Below are positions 58,301-64,000 of a stretch of 64,000 nucleotides of DNA, piece after piece. Position 1 is the first letter of the stretch, and each line of letters begins with the position of its first letter. The notes under the pieces were generated by a model. The model saw nothing but the letters and a program-made list of their open reading frames with translations. It was not told the DNA's origin and ran no database searches. The DNA comes from Rhizophagus irregularis (Eukaryota; Glomeromycota; Glomeromycetes; Glomerales; Glomeraceae), in the NCBI RefSeq assembly GCF_026210795.1, contig NC_089446.1, forward strand, positions 2,819,001 through 2,883,000, read 5' to 3'. The position numbers were made by a program, and so were the translations under genes.

Positions 58301-61300
58301 TGGTATTGCCAATCTTGTTTGGCTTTTATTTTCAACCATTCTTGCGTTCTTATCTTTAAACAATTTACGAAGTTTGGATGTTCAAGAATCTTCCTATTTA
58401 AGTATCTAATTAAATAAAAAGTTAAATAATTAAGACTTTATTATATCCGAACAAATTCACTTTTTTTTTTACTAAGATAGCAGCAATACTTACTTCACAT
58501 GATTAACTGATTTAACATTGTTTGGATACTTCATGCATAGTAAACACCATAACGTTTCTTGTTTCAATATATCTTCGAATGGATAAGTAGTTTCAATTAA
58601 ATCACATAAATTGCCTTCCAATAAAACAGATAAAGGTTTTTCTTGTTTCGCTAATGTTTCGATTGTAATTTGTTTCCATCCGCACATAAAGTTAAACGAC
58701 ATTAAGTTTGCACTTGTTTCTCGACGGAGATGAAGAATAATGCAAGCATGTTTATTTTTAATAGCATTATTTTCTTGTACTTTCCGTAAATATTCGTCCC
58801 GGGATTGTTCGATAATAAACTTGGCTAATTTGATACATTCTGAATTTACAGTAGTGGTATCACATTGTAATATTAATAATTCGTAATCTGACCCAAGCCA
58901 AAATTTTTTCATTTGTTTTTGAAATTGATTCTCGGTTTTGAAAGTTGAAAGTTTCAAAACAAAACATTTTGTAATTACATTCTTTAAACAAGCTTTGATA
59001 TTTGTGTTGATGTTTGAAAACGTGTTAACTATGATTAAATGTCCATCCGGATTAGTATTAGCATTTTGTTCATGTAATAAATCTTGGAAGTAATCTGCTA
59101 TATCATTATGATGTTGATCTTGGAAATAAATATGTTTATAATGTTGAATTTCTTCAAACTCTAAAGGAGATTTATCAATTCGAACCATGCCATCTGATGT
59201 AGCAATTGTGATTAAAGTTTCCTTACAGATTTCTAGCAATTCACTTTCTCCTATATTTGGATGTTTGTTTATAGTATCAATAACTAAACTTTGCAATGTT
59301 TCTTCTTCGCAGAAGCCAATAAACAAATCTTTTTGAGTGAATCTATCTCTATTTGTTCCTGTTACTGTTGACATTTGCTTTGTCCACTCCACTAGCTGCG
59401 TTACTAATTCTTTTTGTTGTCTACTAAGAATATCGTCTAATGTCATCACTTGTTTCTCAAATCTATTTAAAAGTGGTGGATCAGCATCCTTTAATTTCTT
59501 TTCATCGAGAACCAGGATACATCTGAAATCAGGATGAACGTATCTGTATGATAAAAAGCGGTTTAGTTATACGCATTTTATATATATATATCTCTCTCTC
59601 AAAGATAAACGCATCTATTTATAATTATAACTTACAACATAGGATTTGCATAAGCTCCTAAAGCAACTCTTGTAAAATATTTAGGGTCATCGGAGCTTCC
59701 CATTGTGATATAATTTTGATTCCACAAATCGTAAAGACTCCCTATCAGGTGAATAAGAAAAATTTAATATGCATTTTATATATATATCATCATAATAATT
59801 ATTAAAATACCCATAACGAATGAAATATAGCAAATTTACCATAGATAATCTCTAAATCAGTTAATATCAGAGGTTGCCCGGCTTCAACACACATCTATAG
59901 TAATGGAAATATAAATTAATAGATTATTTAATAAACAAATTTTTAAATAAAGGAAATAAAAAAAGTAAAATTTACTTACCATTATCCTACTCAATATATT
60001 ATAAGAATAATCATCACGATCTTCCGGAAATTGTGATCCCAATATTACAACTGGATTAAAATTCATTTCGCGTAATTGATATGTTAAAATATTTACAATA
60101 GAATCACTTTTTCCTATGACCATTAAATGCCGAGAACCTTCGCTTGTAAGATTGTCATTAATTAGAATGCTGATGGGTATTTGTTCGTATGTCCAACTTT
60201 TATGTTCATTAAAGTTTTTAATAACAGGTTCGAAATATTTCAAACATGTTTCAGTATGTTTTTTGATACCACCAAAATTTCTTGCTAATGATAAATGAAT
60301 ATTTTTAGGAGTCATTTCTTTATCTGAAAGACTTTTCACAAGAGAATAATAATCACGAAGTCCATGAAAATTTGGGAATTCATTTTGTCCTTTTACTTCA
60401 TATTCAGAATATGCCACTGCAAGAGGCCTAAGTGAAGCTTTATAATTTTTGATTTCAGAAGATGGAAGTTCTAAGTTATTCTTATCTAGTAAACGAACAG
60501 CGGTCTCAATTAGGTCATCCAAATCAAATTTTGGTCTCTGCACTAGTAATGCTCTACTACTTTTACTATTATCCAATCTCCAATTTGAAATTCCTACTAC
60601 AGACACAGTAGGTCCATCAGCCGGATAACTTGGCTCCAACAATGAGTGAAGAACTTTAAGAGGGTTAAAAGGACTGGTTTCAGCCAATCCAACTTCATCA
60701 AGTAAAACAACACTAATAACTGGAAACTCTTTAGAACTAGTCTCTTGATAAGCTTTAGCCTTTTGAAAGACTTTTTCGATACCATCAGATGTAGATGAAG
60801 AGGAACCTTGATGAGGAATAAAAAATACCTGCAAAATAATATAATTAATCAATAAATAAATCATTAATGTATAATACAATACTTAAATTATATACCTGAG
60901 GTAATGTTCTAAAATATTCATCGTTTGAGTCGGAACCTCTAAGATTTTGATGCACAAGTCTGATTGCTAATGATTTCGAAGAACTTTATTTTATAAAGGA
61001 GCAGAATTAATAGGAAATTTGGTTATTGAATGAAGTAAAAAAAAGAAGCATTTACTAACCCTGGACTTCCCACAATAAACAGTGGTATGCGATTTAAAAT
61101 ACAAACTATAATAACCAATACATTTTCCAACAATGCTTCATTGAATGCAGTATTTGGTGGACAAGTCATTCTTTTTATATAGTCCATTTGTTCTTCCCTT
61201 ATGACTTCATTAAATAATGGTTCTCTAATAATAAACTTTTCACGAAGAAATATTTTACACATTTCTTCACGATATCTTTTTCTCAATTCACGATCATATA

Positions 61301-64000
61301 ATCGAGACTGGTAACATAAACCTAATGCTAATATGTAAGATCGAATAACTAGGTCTGGTTGCCTATTATGAGATTTCTTGTTGTCTTTTTGATTTAGTGG
61401 ACGTTTTTGAATACTATTATGAAAAAATTTGACCAATTTAATTGCTCTTTTAACGTCACGTAAACTAACACTATATGATTCTTCAACATTACGAATAAAT
61501 TCTTGTGAAGCAAATAATAAATCAGCAAGTATTGGTTTTCCTAAAGTATCTAATTGGTCATTTACCATTATTTGAATATAAATCTTTTCATCATTCGGTT
61601 GAAGTCTACCATAATCCCATACATAATCTAATATTTGGTCCGGAAGAGGCTTAACTTCATAAACGAGACGGCTTTGTTCTTCGAACCTGATATTTTTTGC
61701 TTTTATTCCAACATTACTAATACTCTTTTTTCTAAGACGATATGGATTACAAGCAGCAAAAAGTCGTATATTTGGATGAATTGGTTTACCATCAAGCATT
61801 CGATGAGCGATAAGATCTGCTAACAATCCGATGTGATTACAAGTGTTTATTTCATCAAAGAATAACCATATCTCTTTACTTTGTGCTTTTTTATCAGATT
61901 CTTTCATGAAATCTTTAATGTTTTGTTCAGTGATACCAGCATGAATGTTAAGTGCTCTAAATTCTACTTCTACAACTCCGGCTAAGAATCCAATTAAACT
62001 TGTCTATATAAATGGATATACGAAAAATAAGAAATAAAAACGATATAAGAAATCAACAAAAGTTTATTATAAAAATTTTTACCTTGCCACATCCTGCCTC
62101 TCCACATACGACTACAGGAATATTTGCTCTTGTTCTCAATAACATTAATGCCATTTTCAATAAATTATCAACTGATAAAGCATATTGTGGATAATCAATA
62201 CGGTACATTGTTTTTCGTGCCAAACATTCTAACGTAGACAATAATTGCTCAGAAGACATGGTGCGGTAATCTAATAGTTTCCATTCTTTTTCAGTTTCAA
62301 TATGTTGACTTTTTAGCAAATTTTGAACACTATCTGGAACCTTTGATTTGTCGCGATATAAAGAACAGATTGAATCAGGAGTTTGGGACATGAAAAATAC
62401 TAAAAGGTGATTAGAATCATCCCATTGTGCTATATTTTTTAATTGTTCTATTTCGGCTTCGTCCGCAATTTCTTGTAATTGCGCAGATCTTGTTTGGATT
62501 GATTTTGTAGCAAAATCCTTTGAAACATCAAACAATGTGTTAAATAATGTTGATCGAACAGTATTTTCTCTAATCATAAGGTTTAAATTATGAACTTCGA
62601 AGAAAGAACTTGATGATAATCTAATTAATTGATCTGCAAGGACATTTATAAAAATATCCAAAAAGCGAAAGGATGAGATCCCGGCATCAATCCTTTTAAA
62701 GAAATATTTATCCAAAAGTTGTTGACATAATTTATGGGTAAGTGGTACTCTAATAATGCCTTCATCACTATCATCATTATCAGTAGACGATTCTGATCTG
62801 AAAAAAATATCTTTCCCATCAAGCTCTCCCATTTCGTAAAGGAGCAAATAATTACAAACAATTTGAATGGGACTATGTATTTCTTGGGATACTATCAATC
62901 TATTAATGTTCCATTTCAGATGCGGCCTATCCAAACAGTTAATAAATGGAAGAGATTTAAGCAAACGTTGATCAAAACTAGAAGCTACTTCAATGAAAAC
63001 AGAAGAATCTGTAAGACTTGCGATATCTGAATTATTCGAAACAATTCCCAAAGTTAATAATTGAAATAAAAATATATTGACTTCTCCGGGGTTATCAGCA
63101 GATATAATGTTAATATGTAAACTATCAACATTTCGAATGTGAAAATCTTTAAGCTGTCTAACAAGTGAGTTATAATTTGCACCATCACTAATGAGAAAGC
63201 TCTTAGGAACCAAGTGCTTTCTATGATTTTCTTGTTTAATCCATTCTGTTTTTCCTTGTCCCGATAATTCTGAAGTAACACATACAACTTTTGGACATAA
63301 TTCTTGATAAATTGCTTTCATTGCTTTGTCACTGAGTCCTATAGTAGGATGAACATGTTCAGAAAATTGGTCCAAAATGTGGTGATTCATGCCAGTTTCA
63401 GAACAACATATCAATGCTAAATAGTACTCTTTTACTTTTGTAATGTATGTTCTAATATTGTTCACTAAATCATATTGTAATTCGAAATCTAGTAATTCTA
63501 AATTTGCAATGCAGAATAAATAATTTTTATATCCATTTTTTGACGCGAAAAAACATCGTTTGATAAAAATTGAGAGTTCTTCTGCTGTGGTTGATGATGT
63601 ACATATCAATAATTGCCAAGGTTCAGGGTAAAATCCATGATTAGCATAAAATGACATTATAATATTAGGAACTCTAGACTTATCACCACAAGCCGCGATA
63701 AATAATTCTCCACATTCCACTACGTCTGAAACCACACGTTCTCCATCTTTTATTGAACGCGGATTTTTTGGAATCTTTTCAAATATAGATTTTAATCTAT
63801 CACCAATTTCTTTTAAAATTTGATAATACTCGTCCTTTCTACAACCAAATCCTAGACTTTTTTGTTTATATGGTAATCTTGCTTTTCGATTAACAAATGA
63901 TACGAGCGTTTGACAAACTTTTGAATTATGAGTTTGCTTTCCAACTTTCGTGTAAAAATCATGAAATGCTAATATATGCCTTGACGGATAGAAAGTTAAA
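52363..64000 (-). CDS. RNF213-like AAA+ giant with RZ finger, N-terminus off window
   Basis: About 3625 residues are visible in ten in-phase exons: 62083->64000, 61060-62003, 60896-60983, 59980-60828, 59840-59894, 59636-59741, 58494-59543, 55949-58405, 53614-55858 and 52363-53529. RNF213/mysterin proteins are dynein-like AAA+ ring ubiquitin ligases. First AAA unit: P-loop GEAGCGK|TSL across the 62083/62003 junction, then NIHAGITEQ, Walker B WLFFDEINTCNHIG and FAACNPYRLR. Second: P-loop GSPG|SSKSLAIRL, QGSSSSTSDGI, Walker B VVLLDEVGLAETSPFNP and NWRLDNSKSSRALLVQRP. The LYDLWNQNY and PPLLNRFEKQ landmarks follow, then a long helical region, then an RZ zinc finger (CKCGYVYLIGDCG, CPECGNMIGGENH; about 55770-55858). 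No RING cluster is present between the AAA core and the RZ finger. The last exon adds a 388-residue Asn/Ser/Thr/Arg repeat tail. The gene continues beyond the right edge. Ubiquitin-ligase activity is inferred, not shown. Confidence 0.95.
52481..52870. repeat. 60-bp tandem repeat in the RNF213-like tail
   Basis: Six units of exactly 60 bp run from 52501 to 52860, plus partial units at each side. They encode, on the minus strand, the 20-residue repeat NPSTRRQTRPFNNNDFAPES. Units differ mostly by single substitutions, showing recent expansion or homogenisation. Confidence 0.95.
53075..53320. repeat. 57-bp tandem repeat in the RNF213-like tail
   Basis: GTAGAAGAATTTGAATC-type unit starts at 53129, 53186, 53243 and 53300 give a 57-bp period. 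On the minus strand it encodes a 19-residue repeat, SSTLPSTRPFDNNFASDSN. Downstream, shorter 30-57 bp variants (about 52880-53040) link it to the 60-bp array. Confidence 0.93.

Overview
The window is about 75% A+T eukaryotic DNA. Genes are split by short GT-AG introns, coding regions carry poly-asparagine tracts, and there are many DNA transposons and foldback elements. Gene content (division-2 chitin synthase, RNF213-type AAA+ giant, flotillin, KCTD-like BTB protein, 7TM receptor, TNP2 and pogo transposases, an arbuscular-mycorrhizal-type multi-exon hypothetical gene) fits a Glomeromycotina fungus, most likely a Rhizophagus-like Glomeraceae. That assignment is inference from gene family style and composition; no rRNA, tRNA or other marker is present to prove it.

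The window has two compartments. From 1 to about 37 kb it is almost entirely mobile DNA and its debris. Several insertions can be dated relative to each other. A pogo element with TA target duplications (1837-5536) sits inside the left terminal repeat of another element (1751-6371). The pogo element itself carries a 961-bp non-autonomous relative, and the host's right terminal repeat is split by a TAA-flanked MITE. Other elements with recognisable ends include 177-bp MITEs, hAT-type MITEs with perfect 8-bp duplications, a foldback element with a perfect 10-bp duplication, and foldback elements that share the terminus CACAGGTC but differ inside. Broken protein genes here are a pogo transposase, a LINE tail, a TTF/hAT transposase (22.6-25.0 kb), a Myb/SANT-like gene (25.5-26.3 kb) and a TNP2 transposase (27.0-30.4 kb) arranged head to head with a multi-exon gene (30.7-31.9 kb).

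From 38.3 kb onward the DNA is host genic. It holds an ankyrin-repeat/chitin synthase fusion (38346-42386, +), a 309-residue seven-transmembrane receptor-like protein in six exons (42972-44314, -), a BTB/KCTD-like protein (46389-47323, -), a flotillin in four exons (48145-49667, +), and the 3' part of a very large RNF213-like gene (52363 to beyond 64000, -). The RNF213-like gene has ten visible exons, two complete AAA+ P-loop/Walker B sets and an RZ zinc finger. It has no RING finger in the visible part and ends in a long Asn/Ser/Thr-rich repeat tail.

The host genes do not form a pathway. Chitin synthase, flotillin and the 7TM protein are all membrane proteins of the cell surface or secretory system, while the RNF213-like and BTB proteins belong to ubiquitin or adaptor families. 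The BTB and flotillin genes share an 821-bp divergent intergenic region; the chitin synthase and 7TM genes are convergent.
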